Assembly (NCBI GenBank): GCA_016223165.1
Contig: JACRPO010000011.1
Span: 58,596 to 122,595, forward strand
Direction of reading: 5' to 3'
Length of the DNA stretch: 64,000 nt
Source of the DNA: Burkholderiales bacterium
GTDB lineage: Bacteria; Pseudomonadota; Gammaproteobacteria; Burkholderiales; Burkholderiaceae_C
Shown here: positions 34,038 to 42,340 of the stretch, in pieces
Numbering within the stretch: position 1 is the stretch's first letter
Layout: each line of letters starts with the position of its first letter
Position numbers and translations under genes: made by a program
The notes under the pieces: model-generated
Told to the model about the DNA's origin: nothing
Seen by the model: the letters and a program-made list of their open reading frames with translations, nothing else
Databases searched by the model: none

Positions 34038-35258
34038 ATGACCTCCGCACGATTCCTTCGCATCGAGGAGCCGCCGCGCGCGGCCGGCCCCGATCGCTCG
34101 TTCGCTCTGTGGCAACTGGGCTTTCGCCCCTTCTACCTGCTGGCGAGCGCCTTCGCGTCGCTGTCGATCGGGTTGTGGGCGCTGCAGTTCGCCGGCCTCC
34201 TGCCGCACGCCTACCTGCAGGGGCCGCTTTGGCACGCGCACGAAATGTTGTTCGGCTTCGCGCTCGCCGTCATCGTCGGCTTCCTGTTCACCGCCGGGCG
34301 CAACTGGACGAACCGGCCGACACCCACCGGCGCCCTGCTGGCGGCGCTCGCCGCGCTCTGGCTGGCCGCCCGCATCCTCGTGCTGACGCCGTTTGCGCTG
34401 CTCGCGGCCGCGGCGAGCGCGGCCTTCCCGCTCGCTGCCGCCGTGGCGCTCGCGGTTCCTTTCGTCGCGGCACGCAACCGCCGCAACTACTTCTTCATCG
34501 GCCTGCTTGGGCTGATGGCCGTGGCCGACGCGCTCTTCCATGCCGCCCATCTCGCACCGGCAAGCCGCGTGGTGCTGCCGGGCTGGCTCGGCCTGCAACT
34601 CGGCCTGGACGTCGTGCTCTTCATCATGACGGTGATGGCCGGCCGCGTGGTGCCGATGTTCACCAACAACGGCGTCCCCGGCGCCGCCGCCCGGCGCCAT
34701 GCGGGGCTCGAGCGGGCGGTGCTGGCGTCGACGCTGGCCCTGCTCGCGCTCGACCTGCTGCCGCTGCCACCGGCCGCCGCCCCGGTCGTCGCCGCGCTGC
34801 TCGCGGCCTGCGCCGCGCTGCACCTGGCGCGCTGGCTGCTCTGGCAGCCGTGGACGACGCGGCGCACGCCCATCGTCTGGGTGCTGCACCTGGCCTACTT
34901 CTGGATCGTCGTGCACCTGGCGCTGCGCGCCGCCGCCACGATGGGCTGGTCGACGCCGTCGGCGGCGACGCACGCGCTCACGGTCGGCGCCATCGGCGGG
35001 CTCATCATCGGCATGATCACGCGCACGGCACTCGGCCACACCGGCCGGCCGCTGCGCGCCGGCCGCAGAGAGATCGCGTGCTACGTGCTCGTCGCGCTGG
35101 CGGCGCTCGTGCGCACCTTCGTTCCCCTCGTCGCCCCCGGGCTGACGATGCCGGCCGTGACGGCTTCGGCGGCGCTGTGGTCGCTCGCCTTCGGCCTCTA
35201 CGCCGTCACCTACTGGCCGGTGCTGACGCGGCCGCGGCTCGACGGCCGCCCCGGCTGA
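34038..35258 (+). CDS. nnrS: NnrS family haem/copper membrane protein
   Basis: 406 residues with about twelve hydrophobic segments. NnrS hallmarks include FRPFYLLAS near 30, GPLWHAHEMLFGFA near 62-75, VMAGRVVPMFTNNG near 206 and GMITRTALGHTGRPL near 325-340. NnrS proteins protect cells from nitrosative stress during denitrification; the conserved histidines likely bind haem. It lies between nsrR and ccoG and is probably under the FNR/NsrR-controlled promoter upstream of nsrR. Confidence 0.95.
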   Translation: MTSARFLRIEEPPRAAGPDRSFALWQLGFRPFYLLASAFASLSIGLWALQFAGLLPHAYLQGPLWHAHEMLFGFALAVIVGFLFTAGRNWTNRPTPTGALLAALAALWLAARILVLTPFALLAAAASAAFPLAAAVALAVPFVAARNRRNYFFIGLLGLMAVADALFHAAHLAPASRVVLPGWLGLQLGLDVVLFIMTVMAGRVVPMFTNNGVPGAAARRHAGLERAVLASTLALLALDLLPLPPAAAPVVAALLAACAALHLARWLLWQPWTTRRTPIVWVLHLAYFWIVVHLALRAAATMGWSTPSAATHALTVGAIGGLIIGMITRTALGHTGRPLRAGRREIACYVLVALAALVRTFVPLVAPGLTMPAVTASAALWSLAFGLYAVTYWPVLTRPRLDGRPG

Positions 35259-35278
35259 GAGATCGAGGGCCTGCCGCA

Positions 35279-36727
35279 ATGACCGCCGCCTGCACATCCG
35301 TGGCCAGCCGCCCCGCCGCGGGCGAAGTGGCCGCCCAGCCCATCCGCTTCGTCTCGATGTACGAGAAGTCGGCGAAGATCTATCCGCGCTCGGTGCAGGG
35401 GCGGTATGCGCAGCTGCGCTGGCTGATCGTGGGGGTGACGCAGGCGGTGTTCTTCGGCCTGCCGTGGCTGCACTGGAACGGCCGCCAGGCCGTCTTCTTC
35501 GACCTCGACGCGCCGCGCTTCCACGTCTTCGGGCTCGTGCTGCAGCCGCAGGACCTCGTCTTCCTGGCCGGCCTGATGGTCATCGCCGCGCTGGCGCTCT
35601 TCTTCTTCACCGCGCTCGCCGGGCGGCTGTGGTGCGGCTATGCGTGCCCGCAAACCGTCTACAGCGAGATCTACCAGTGGATCGAGCTGAAAGCCGAGGG
35701 TGACCGGCACGCGCGGATCCGCCTGGACGCGCAGCCGTGGACCTTCGACAAGCTGCGGCGCAGGGCCGCCAAGCACGCGCTGTGGCTCGCGGTGGCGCTG
35801 GCCGCCGGCTTCACCTTCGTCGGCTACTTCGTGCCGATCCGCGGCCTGCCGGCGCAGCTCGCGCAGGCCGGCCTCGTTTCGTGGCCCGTCTTCTGGCTGC
35901 TCTACGCCGGCGTGCTCCACGGCCACGCCGGCTTCATGCGCGAGCAGATCTGCAAGTACATGTGCCCCTACGCGCGCATCCAGAGCACGCTCATCGACGG
36001 CGACTCGCTCGTCATCGCCTACGACAGTGCGCGCGGCGAGCCGCGCGGCTCGCGGCCGCGCCGCACCGACCCGCTGTCGGTGGGCCTGGGCAGCTGCACC
36101 GACTGCACGCTGTGCGTGCAGGTGTGCCCGGCCGGCATCGACATCCGCAACGGCCTGCAGAACGAGTGCATCGGCTGCGCCGCCTGCATCGATGCCTGCG
36201 ACGACGTGATGAAGAAGATGGACTACCCGACCGGGCTGATCCGCTACGCGACCTCGCACGCCGTGGAGCGGAAGCTGACGCGCCCGCAGATGCTGCGCCG
36301 CATGCTGCGCCCGCGCGTGCTCGTCTACGGCGCGCTCCTGTCTGCCGCCGGCACGGCCTTCGCGGTCGGCCTGGCCCTGCGCACGCCGGTGGGCCTGGAC
36401 CTCATGCGCGACCGCGGCGTCATGGCGCGCCTGGGCGACGACGGCCACCTCGAGAACCTCTACCGCGTGAAGCTCACCAACCGCGGCGAGCGCGCGCTGG
36501 AGGTGCGGCTGTCGGCGCACGGGCTGGCGGGCCTCGCGATCGACCCTGCGGCGCCGCTGAAGCTCGAGCCGGGCGAGGTGCGCGCGCTCGCCATCCGCCT
36601 GTCGCTGGCGCCGGCCGCCGCCGCGGCGCTGGAGCCCGGCGCGCGGCCCGTGCGAGTGGCCGTCACCGAGAGCGGGCAGGCGGTGCCGGCCGTGCAGGAG
36701 AAAACGACCTTCGTCGTGCCGCGCTGA
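35279..36727 (+). CDS. ccoG: Cytochrome oxidase accessory protein CcoG (FixG/RdxA)
   Basis: 482 residues. Four to five membrane segments surround two ferredoxin-type motifs: Cys273, 276, 279, 283 (CTDCTLCVQVCP) and Cys297, 300, 303, 307 (CIGCAACIDAC). GRLWCGYACPQTVYSEI near 115-130 and the C-terminal immunoglobulin-like FixG domain are diagnostic. CcoG reduces copper for assembly of the cbb3 oxidase. No ccoNOP genes are in the window. It follows nnrS by 20 bases. Confidence 0.96.
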   Translation: MTAACTSVASRPAAGEVAAQPIRFVSMYEKSAKIYPRSVQGRYAQLRWLIVGVTQAVFFGLPWLHWNGRQAVFFDLDAPRFHVFGLVLQPQDLVFLAGLMVIAALALFFFTALAGRLWCGYACPQTVYSEIYQWIELKAEGDRHARIRLDAQPWTFDKLRRRAAKHALWLAVALAAGFTFVGYFVPIRGLPAQLAQAGLVSWPVFWLLYAGVLHGHAGFMREQICKYMCPYARIQSTLIDGDSLVIAYDSARGEPRGSRPRRTDPLSVGLGSCTDCTLCVQVCPAGIDIRNGLQNECIGCAACIDACDDVMKKMDYPTGLIRYATSHAVERKLTRPQMLRRMLRPRVLVYGALLSAAGTAFAVGLALRTPVGLDLMRDRGVMARLGDDGHLENLYRVKLTNRGERALEVRLSAHGLAGLAIDPAAPLKLEPGEVRALAIRLSLAPAAAAALEPGARPVRVAVTESGQAVPAVQEKTTFVVPR

Positions 36728-36771
36728 GATGGGTGTGAACGAGTCATCCACACGCGCGGAAGGCGATGGAG

Positions 36772-36785
36772 TTGACCCGGGTCAA
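36772..36785. promoter_or_regulatory. FNR/Dnr-like palindrome before the crp/fnr gene
   Basis: TTGACCCGGGTCAA is a perfect palindrome of the TTGAC-N4-GTCAA form. A weak -10 box (CAGCAT, 36808-36813) lies at the same distance as in the nsrR promoter, so activation or autoregulation by the Crp/Fnr protein is plausible. Confidence 0.6.
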
Positions 36786-36844
36786 GGAGCGGCGGCGAGC
36801 CAGTGTCCAGCATCGCCGGCCTTCCCTCCTCGCAGCCGCTGACC

Positions 36845-37564
36845 ATGATCGAGCCGCATTCGGTCGATGTTCCTCGCCACCTGGCGTCGCTGCCGCTGTT
36901 CAGCGACCTCAGCACGCCCGAGATCGCCCGCATCGCCGACGGCTGCCACGTGCGCCGCTACGAGCGCGGCGAGGTGATCTTCCGCCTGGGCGAGCCCTGC
37001 GATGCCTTCAAGGTGGTGCTGGTCGGGCAGGTGAAGCTGTTCGCCCTCTCGCCGAGCGGCGCGGAGAAGGTGATCGAGCTCATCGGCCCCGGCGGCAGCT
37101 TTGCCGAGGCGCTGATCTTCCTCGGCCTGCCCTGCAGGGTGAATGCGCAGGCGCTCGCCGACACGCTGCTGCTGTCGGTGCACCGCGAGACGGTGATGGA
37201 CGAGCTGCGGCGCGACTGGCGCTTCGCCGCGCGCATGCTCGCCGGCCTTTCGCGCCGCCTGCACGGGCTCGTGCACGACGTGCAGACCCATGCGCTGCAA
37301 AGCGGGCTGCAGCGCGTCATCGGCTACCTGCTGCGCGACCTCACGGGTGGTGATGCGGGCGGCGATGCGGGCGAGCCGGCCGGAAGCGAAGCGGTGACGG
37401 TCTCGCTGCCGGTCAGCAAGGCCACGGTCGCTTCGCGGCTGTCGCTGACGCCGGAGTACTTCTCGCGCGTGCTGCGCGAGCTCGAGGATGCCGGGCTCGT
37501 CGAGGTGGCCGGACGCGACATCCGCATCCCCGACGTGCGCCGGCTGGCGGCCTACCCGGGCTGA
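36845..37564 (+). CDS. Crp/Fnr-family regulator, Dnr-like
   Basis: 239 residues from ATG 36845. The cyclic-nucleotide-type beta barrel (about 15-125) has FRLGEPCDAFKVVLVGQVKL, and a C-terminal helix-turn-helix lies near 190-220 (SKATVASRLSLTPEYFSRVL). It lacks the N-terminal cysteine cluster of Fnr, so it is closer to Dnr/NnrR, which sense NO through haem. A GTG at 36803 would add 14 residues, but the predicted start of transcription near 36820 favours the ATG. A short GGDAGGDAGEPAG insert precedes the helix-turn-helix. Confidence 0.85.
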   Translation: MIEPHSVDVPRHLASLPLFSDLSTPEIARIADGCHVRRYERGEVIFRLGEPCDAFKVVLVGQVKLFALSPSGAEKVIELIGPGGSFAEALIFLGLPCRVNAQALADTLLLSVHRETVMDELRRDWRFAARMLAGLSRRLHGLVHDVQTHALQSGLQRVIGYLLRDLTGGDAGGDAGEPAGSEAVTVSLPVSKATVASRLSLTPEYFSRVLRELEDAGLVEVAGRDIRIPDVRRLAAYPG

Positions 37565-37605
37565 GAGCCTGTAAACGTCGAGGCTTCAGCGCGCCACGCC
37601 GCCCG

Positions 37606-37971
37606 TCACTGCTTGAGCACCCACTCGATGGCGGCCTTCAGGTCGGCATCCGAGAGCTTGTCGGCCGCCGTGGGCGGCATCGGCACCGGGCCCCATGCGC
37701 CCTGACCGCCCGTGCGCACCTTGGCCGACAGCTTGGCCACGGCATCGGCCTGGCCCTTGTACTTGGCGGCCACGTCCTTGTAGGCCGGCCCGACCAGTTT
37801 CTTGTCCTTGGCGTGGCAGGCCAGGCAGCCGACCTTGGTCATGGCGGCTTCGATGTTGGCCTGGGCATGGGCGGTGCCGGCAAGGCCCGAGGCGGCGAAG
37901 GCCAGCAGAGCCAAACGAGCGAGGCGGGCAAGGGGGGCGAGGGGGGCGAGGGGGGCGATCGTCGTGCGCAT
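37606..37971 (-). CDS. nirM: Periplasmic cytochrome c551-type electron carrier
   Basis: 121 residues. A signal peptide with repeated Ala-Pro-Leu units (residues 5-36) is followed by a small class I cytochrome c: Cys49, Cys52, His53 (CLACH) and axial Met98 in GPVPMPP. It lies 23 bases downstream of nirS on the same strand and probably delivers electrons to NirS. The leader is encoded partly by a 9-base G-rich repeat (37927-37960). Confidence 0.9.
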   Translation of the reverse strand: MRTTIAPLAPLAPLARLARLALLAFAASGLAGTAHAQANIEAAMTKVGCLACHAKDKKLVGPAYKDVAAKYKGQADAVAKLSAKVRTGGQGAWGPVPMPPTAADKLSDADLKAAIEWVLKQ

Positions 37972-37994
37972 GGGAAGAGTCCTCGGAGGCCGGA

Positions 37995-39737
37995 TCAGTA
38001 GACGTCGTGCTGCGTGTTGTGGACATTGAAGTGCCCGGTCGGCGTGATCAGGCGCGGGTCCTTGATGACCGCCTTCAGCTTGAGCGTCCTGTCGTCGACG
38101 ATGACGAGCGCGCTCTGCTTGTTCTTGGCCGACCAGACCGCGAACCACACCTCGTCGCCGGCCTTGTTGTACTCGGGCTGCACGACGCGCTTGGCGCCGT
38201 CGTCGGCGAGACCCGCCCACTCGGCGATCGGCAGTACCGTGAAGCCCTTGGCGAGGTTGCGGATGTCGAACACCGCCACCGATTGCGAGACCTTCGGGTC
38301 GGGGTTGAGCGGCGTGTCCACGTAGAGGTTCGTCGACTTCGGATGCGACTTGATGAACAGGTTGCCGCCGCCCTGCCCCTTCAGCTGCGCGACCTGCTTG
38401 AAGGCGTAGGCCTTGTGCTTGACGGGGTCGGTGCCGATCAGCGAGACCGTCTCGTCGCCGAGGTGCCCGGTGGCCCACACGGGCCCGAACTGCGGATGCA
38501 CGAAGTTCGCGCCGCGGCCCGGGTGCGGGATCTTGCCCACTTCGGTCAGCGCGGCCAGCTTGCCGGTCTTGGCGTCGATGGCGGCGATCTTGTTGCTGTT
38601 GTTGGCCGCGACCATGAAGTAGCGCTTGCTGCGGTCCCAGCCGCCGTCGTGCAGGAACGGCGCCGAGCCGATCTCGGTGATGCGCAGCGCGTCGATGTCG
38701 GAGTAGTCGACCAGCAGCGTCTTGCCGGTCTCCTTGACGTTGACGAGGAACTCGGGCTTGAAGTGGCTGGCCACGATGCTGGCCACGCGCGGCTCGGGGT
38801 GGTACTCCTGGCTGCCGACGACCATGCCGCGCGTGCCGACGATCTTCAGCGGCTCGAGCGTGTCGCCTTTCATCAGGGTGAACTGCGGCGGCCAGTAGGT
38901 GCCGGCGATGGCGTAGCGGTCCTCGTAGCCCTTGAACTTGCTGCCGTCGATCGAGCGCGCCTCGAGGCCCACGCGCACCTCGGCGACGTTGTCGGGCTTG
39001 TCCATCCACAGGTCGATCATGTTGATCTTCGCGTCGCGCCCGATGACGAACAGGTAGCGCCCGCTCGCCGACAGGCGCGAGATGTGCACCGCGTAGCCGG
39101 TCTTGACGATGTTGATGATCTGCTTGCTGTCGCCGTCGATCAGCGCCACTTCGCCGGTGTCGCGCAGCGTGGTGGAGAAGAGGTTGGCGATGTTGTAGCT
39201 GTTCATCTTGCGCTTGGGCCGCAGCTCCGGCGGCACGATGACCTTCCAGGTCTTCTTCATGTCCGCGAGGCCGAACTCGGGCGGTGTCGGCGGGTCGTGC
39301 TGCACGTAGCGCGCCATCAGGTCGACTTCCTTCTCCGACAGCTCGCCGCTCGTCTGCCAGTTCGGCATGCCCGCGGGCGAGCCGTAGGCGATGAAGACCT
39401 TCAGGTAGTCGGTGCCCTTGCCGAGGGTGAGGTCGGGCGTCAGCGGCTTGCCGGTGGCGCCCTTGCGCAGCACGCCGTGGCAGCCGGCGCAGCGTTCGAA
39501 GTAGATGCGGCGCCCGCTCTCGAACTCGGCCTGCGTCATCGGCGGCGCCTTCGGGTTCGTCGCCTGGTACATCGGCTCGCCGGCCAGCGGCGAGGACCCC
39601 GCCTGATAGCTCAGCTCGGGCGGCGTGACCGGCTTCCTGTCCTGCGCCACCACGGCGCAGGCCACAGCGGCCAGCAGCACCGCCGGCATGGCCAAGCGCA
39701 CAGCGCGAAAGAGTCGTGGGCTCGTCGAAGGCGTCAT
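37995..39737 (-). CDS. nirS: Cytochrome cd1 nitrite reductase
   Basis: 580 residues including a signal peptide (about 1-32). The haem c domain has Cys83, Cys86, His87 (CAGCH). The eight-bladed propeller for haem d1 has the axial-type His218 (AVHISRLSASGRY) and the two active-site histidines His325 (IVASHFKPEF) and His363 (APFLHDGGW). The end DPRLITPTGHFNVHNTQHDVY region is diagnostic. The enzyme reduces nitrite to NO in the periplasm. No nirEFDLGHJN genes for haem d1 are in the window. Confidence 0.97.
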   Translation of the reverse strand: MTPSTSPRLFRAVRLAMPAVLLAAVACAVVAQDRKPVTPPELSYQAGSSPLAGEPMYQATNPKAPPMTQAEFESGRRIYFERCAGCHGVLRKGATGKPLTPDLTLGKGTDYLKVFIAYGSPAGMPNWQTSGELSEKEVDLMARYVQHDPPTPPEFGLADMKKTWKVIVPPELRPKRKMNSYNIANLFSTTLRDTGEVALIDGDSKQIINIVKTGYAVHISRLSASGRYLFVIGRDAKINMIDLWMDKPDNVAEVRVGLEARSIDGSKFKGYEDRYAIAGTYWPPQFTLMKGDTLEPLKIVGTRGMVVGSQEYHPEPRVASIVASHFKPEFLVNVKETGKTLLVDYSDIDALRITEIGSAPFLHDGGWDRSKRYFMVAANNSNKIAAIDAKTGKLAALTEVGKIPHPGRGANFVHPQFGPVWATGHLGDETVSLIGTDPVKHKAYAFKQVAQLKGQGGGNLFIKSHPKSTNLYVDTPLNPDPKVSQSVAVFDIRNLAKGFTVLPIAEWAGLADDGAKRVVQPEYNKAGDEVWFAVWSAKNKQSALVIVDDRTLKLKAVIKDPRLITPTGHFNVHNTQHDVY

Positions 39738-39859
39738 GCTCTGCTCCTGGGGCGCGGATGGGAAGGAGGCGGTGCCGGATCGGCCGCAGGGGCGCACCCC
39801 GCCAGGCGCTCGACGCCTGCCAATGCTGTGAATGCTTGCCCGCCCGGCAGGCGCTGTCC

Positions 39860-39873
39860 TTGATGCAGTTCGG
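39860..39873. promoter_or_regulatory. Degenerate FNR/Dnr half-site upstream of nirS
   Basis: TTGATGCAGTTCGG keeps one intact half (ATCAA when read toward nirS) and a poor second half. A weak AAGCAT box lies at the class II spacing. It is the only Fnr-like sequence seen in the 202 bases between nirS and the next gene. Confidence 0.3.
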
Positions 39874-39939
39874 TTGAAGCCTCAGGGTCTGCCCTGACGA
39901 CGCCGGGCGTGTCGCCCCCCGCGCGCGTCGACCCGTCGC

Positions 39940-40371
39940 CTAGGCGTGCGGGCGGACGGCGCTCGCCGCCGGCGCCGCAGCGCCTTGCACCATCTGCAGC
40001 AGCGTGCTGATGGTGATCGAGCCGAAGGTCGCCACCGCCGTCTGGTCGATCTCGTCCAGCACCTGGGCGAGCACGCTGTCGACGGCGTTGACGGCGCCCC
40101 CCTCGCGCTCGGCGGCCACCGGCTCGAAGAGCTGGATGACGTCGAGCATGGTCAGCCGGCGCGGGTTGCCGACGAAGCGATAGCCGCCGCCGACGCCGCG
40201 CACCGACTCGACGAAGCCGGCACGCACGAGGCTCGACAGCACCTTGGCGAGGTGGTGCGCCGACTCGCCATGCTTGGCCGCCACCTCGCCGGCACTGACA
40301 TGCTCGCCCGGCCGGCTGGCGAACTCGATCACGCTGTACAGGGCCAGCAGCGTGTTCTTCTGCAGCTTCAT
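39940..40371 (-). CDS. Rrf2-family regulator without cysteines
   Basis: 143 residues. The Rrf2 winged helix is clear (AKHGESAHHLAKVLSSLVRA then VRGVGGGYRF). Unlike NsrR at 33474 it contains no cysteine at all, so it cannot hold a cysteine-ligated iron-sulfur cluster; another sensing mode must apply. It lies upstream of nirS on the same strand and overlaps the GNAT gene by 4 bases. A role in nitrite or NO control is inferred from position. Confidence 0.9.
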   Translation of the reverse strand: MKLQKNTLLALYSVIEFASRPGEHVSAGEVAAKHGESAHHLAKVLSSLVRAGFVESVRGVGGGYRFVGNPRRLTMLDVIQLFEPVAAEREGGAVNAVDSVLAQVLDEIDQTAVATFGSITISTLLQMVQGAAAPAASAVRPHA

Positions 40372-40946
40372 CGCGGCTGCGCGCCGGGCGGCGCGAGATC
40401 GATCTCGAGCGGGATCAGATGCCCGGCCGTCATGCCCTGGCTGCGGAAGAACGACAGCAGCAGCGTGTTGTCGCGCGCCAGCATCGTGCGCAGCTTGCTC
40501 ACGCCGACGCGCTCGAAGCGCTCGCGCATGGCCGCCAGCAGCGCCGTGCCCACACCGCCCTGGCGCAGGCGCGGGTCGACGTCGATCGCGAAGACCCAGC
40601 CGCAGGGCGGCGAGCCGAACTCCCAGTCGCGCACCTCGCCGATGACGAAGCCGCACACCCTGGCGCCACCCGCGGCGGCCACCAGGAAGTGCCGCAGGCC
40701 CTGCCCGCCCACGCCGTAGCGCCGATGCACGCGCTGCCAGTAGTCGGCCTTGTGCAGGCCGGTGACGGTGGCGTCGAGGGCGATGACGGCGGGCAGGTCG
40801 GCGGCGCGCACAGGACGCACCTGCACGAGCGCGGGCGGCTCGCGCGGCTCGGGCGGCTCGCGCGGCGCGGGCGGCACGCTCGGCGCGGCCCGCGCGGGGC
40901 CCGCCGCCGGCCGGCGCCGTGTCGGTGTTTTCCCTCGTGTGCTCAC
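40368..40946 (-). CDS. GNAT-family N-acetyltransferase
   Basis: About 192 residues from a GTG at 40946; a TTG at 40952 and internal starts are possible. The first 40 residues are Pro/Arg/Glu-rich. The GNAT fold covers about 43-185 with the acetyl-CoA loop RLRQGGVGTALL and the preceding beta strand VFAIDVDP. Its stop overlaps the start of the Rrf2 gene, so it is co-transcribed with that regulator. Related GNAT genes often sit by nitrogen-oxide genes, but the substrate is unknown. Confidence 0.82.
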   Translation of the reverse strand: MSTRGKTPTRRRPAAGPARAAPSVPPAPREPPEPREPPALVQVRPVRAADLPAVIALDATVTGLHKADYWQRVHRRYGVGGQGLRHFLVAAAGGARVCGFVIGEVRDWEFGSPPCGWVFAIDVDPRLRQGGVGTALLAAMRERFERVGVSKLRTMLARDNTLLLSFFRSQGMTAGHLIPLEIDLAPPGAQPR

Positions 40947-40961
40947 GGGCAAAAGCCGAAC

Positions 40962-41016
40962 CAGGTCAAGTTCAAACCTGTATTCCAGTACCAGAATGAA
41001 ATTGAAGCCTCATTCT
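40962..41016. promoter_or_regulatory. Cluster of palindromes upstream of the aromatic operon
   Basis: CAGGT-N9-ACCTG (40962-40980), ATTCCAGTACCAGAAT (40982-40997, palindromic except for two central pairs) and AGAATGA-N10-TCATTCT (40993-41016) lie head to tail in AT-richer DNA between the GNAT gene and the binding-protein gene at 41068. They are likely operators for the large plus-strand operon. No matching regulator gene is adjacent. Confidence 0.5.
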
Positions 41017-41067
41017 AGCGGCCGCGCACGGCTTCTCTCCTCCTCCGGCGCGGCAAGGAGCCCCGTC

Positions 41068-42291
41068 ATGAGCCTGCTTCCCGTCCTGCGCCGCGGCGCC
41101 CACGCGGCCATGGGTGCCGCCTTCGGAGCCGCCCTCGGTGGCACGTTCGGCGCCCTCCGCACCGCCGCCCTCGGCGCCGCGCTGATGCTGCCGCCGGCCA
41201 TGCCGGCGGCCTGGGCCCAGGAGCCGATCCGCATCGGCACCTTCCTGTCGGTCACCGGGCCCGCCTCCTTCCTCGGCGACCCCGAGCTGAAGACGCTGGA
41301 GCTGCAGATCGAGGCCCTCAACGCCCGCGGCGGCGTGCTCGGCCGCAAGCTGCAGCTCGTCAGCTACGACGATGCCGGCGACGCCGAGAAGGCGCGCACC
41401 TTCGCCAAGCGGCTGATCGAGCAGGACAAGGTCGACCTCATCGTCGGCGGCTCGACGACGGGCACGACGATGGCCGTGGTGCCGCTGGCCGAGAGCAGCG
41501 GCGTGCCCTTCGTCTCGCTGGCCGGCGCGGTGGTCATCGTCGAGCCGGCGAAGAAGTGGGTGTTCAAGACGCCGCACACCGACCGCATGGCCTGCGAGAA
41601 GGTCTTCGTCGACATGAAGGCGCGCGGCTTCACGAAAGCGGCGCTGATCTCCGGCAGTGGCGGCTTCGACAAGAGCATGCGCGCCGAATGCCTGAAAGTC
41701 GCACCGGCGCACGGCGTGCAGGTCGTCGCCGACGAGACCTACGGCGCCGCCGACACCGACATGACCGCGCAGCTCACGAAGATCAAGGGCAGCGGCGCGC
41801 AGGCCGTGCTCAACGCCGGCTTCGGCCAGGGGCCGGCGATCGTCACGCGCAACCACCGCCAGGTGGGCGTCGGCCTGCCGCTGTACCAGTCGCACGGCGT
41901 CGCCTCCAAGGAGTACATCAAGCTCTCGGGCGAGGCGGCCGAGGGCGTGCGCCTGCCCGCGGCGGCGCTGCTCGTGGCCGACCTGCTGGCCGCCGGCGAC
42001 CCGCAGAAGCCCGTCGTCACCGCCTATCGCAACGACTTCGAGAGCCGCTACAAGAGCGAGGTCTCCACCTTCGGCGGCCATGCCTACGACGGGCTGACGA
42101 TCGCCCTCAACGCCGTCAAGGCCGCCGGCAGCACCGACAAGGCCAAGGTGCGCGACGCCATCGAGGCGACGCGCGGCTATGTCGGCACCGGCGGCGTCGT
42201 CAACATGTCGGCCAGCGACCACATGGGCCTGGACCTGAGCGCCTTCCGCATGCTCGAGGTGAAGGGCGGCACCTGGTCGCTCGTGAAATAG
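41068..42291 (+). CDS. Branched-chain-type binding protein of aromatic operon
   Basis: 407 residues. A long signal region (residues 1-50) includes repeated Gly-Ala units before AWAQ. The mature HAAT binding protein has IRIGTFLSVTGPASFLGDPE and LNARGGVLGRKL. AAGGAG precedes the ATG. It opens a gene set of a complete LivHMGF-type importer followed by phenylacetyl-CoA and hydroxybenzoyl-CoA enzymes, so an aromatic acid such as (4-hydroxy)phenylacetate or hydroxybenzoate is the likely ligand. That ligand is inference from context. Confidence 0.9.
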   Translation: MSLLPVLRRGAHAAMGAAFGAALGGTFGALRTAALGAALMLPPAMPAAWAQEPIRIGTFLSVTGPASFLGDPELKTLELQIEALNARGGVLGRKLQLVSYDDAGDAEKARTFAKRLIEQDKVDLIVGGSTTGTTMAVVPLAESSGVPFVSLAGAVVIVEPAKKWVFKTPHTDRMACEKVFVDMKARGFTKAALISGSGGFDKSMRAECLKVAPAHGVQVVADETYGAADTDMTAQLTKIKGSGAQAVLNAGFGQGPAIVTRNHRQVGVGLPLYQSHGVASKEYIKLSGEAAEGVRLPAAALLVADLLAAGDPQKPVVTAYRNDFESRYKSEVSTFGGHAYDGLTIALNAVKAAGSTDKAKVRDAIEATRGYVGTGGVVNMSASDHMGLDLSAFRMLEVKGGTWSLVK

Positions 42292-42340
42292 CGGGGCCGG
42301 CGGCGGCGATGCGGGCAGCACGGTCGACACGAGACACGCG

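Noticed and set aside
33398..36727. A 1109-residue frame ending in CcoG
   Set aside because: The region before 35279 overlaps nsrR and nnrS in other frames and is arginine-rich nonsense. CcoG begins at its own ATG.
37569..37592. Hairpin AGCCT/AGGCT between the crp/fnr gene and cytochrome c551 as a terminator
   Set aside because: The stem has only five base pairs with a 10-base loop and no U-tract on either strand.
39860..39873. Strong Fnr control of nirS
   Set aside because: Only one half of the site is intact and the -10 box is weak. I list it as a low-confidence site and do not claim control.
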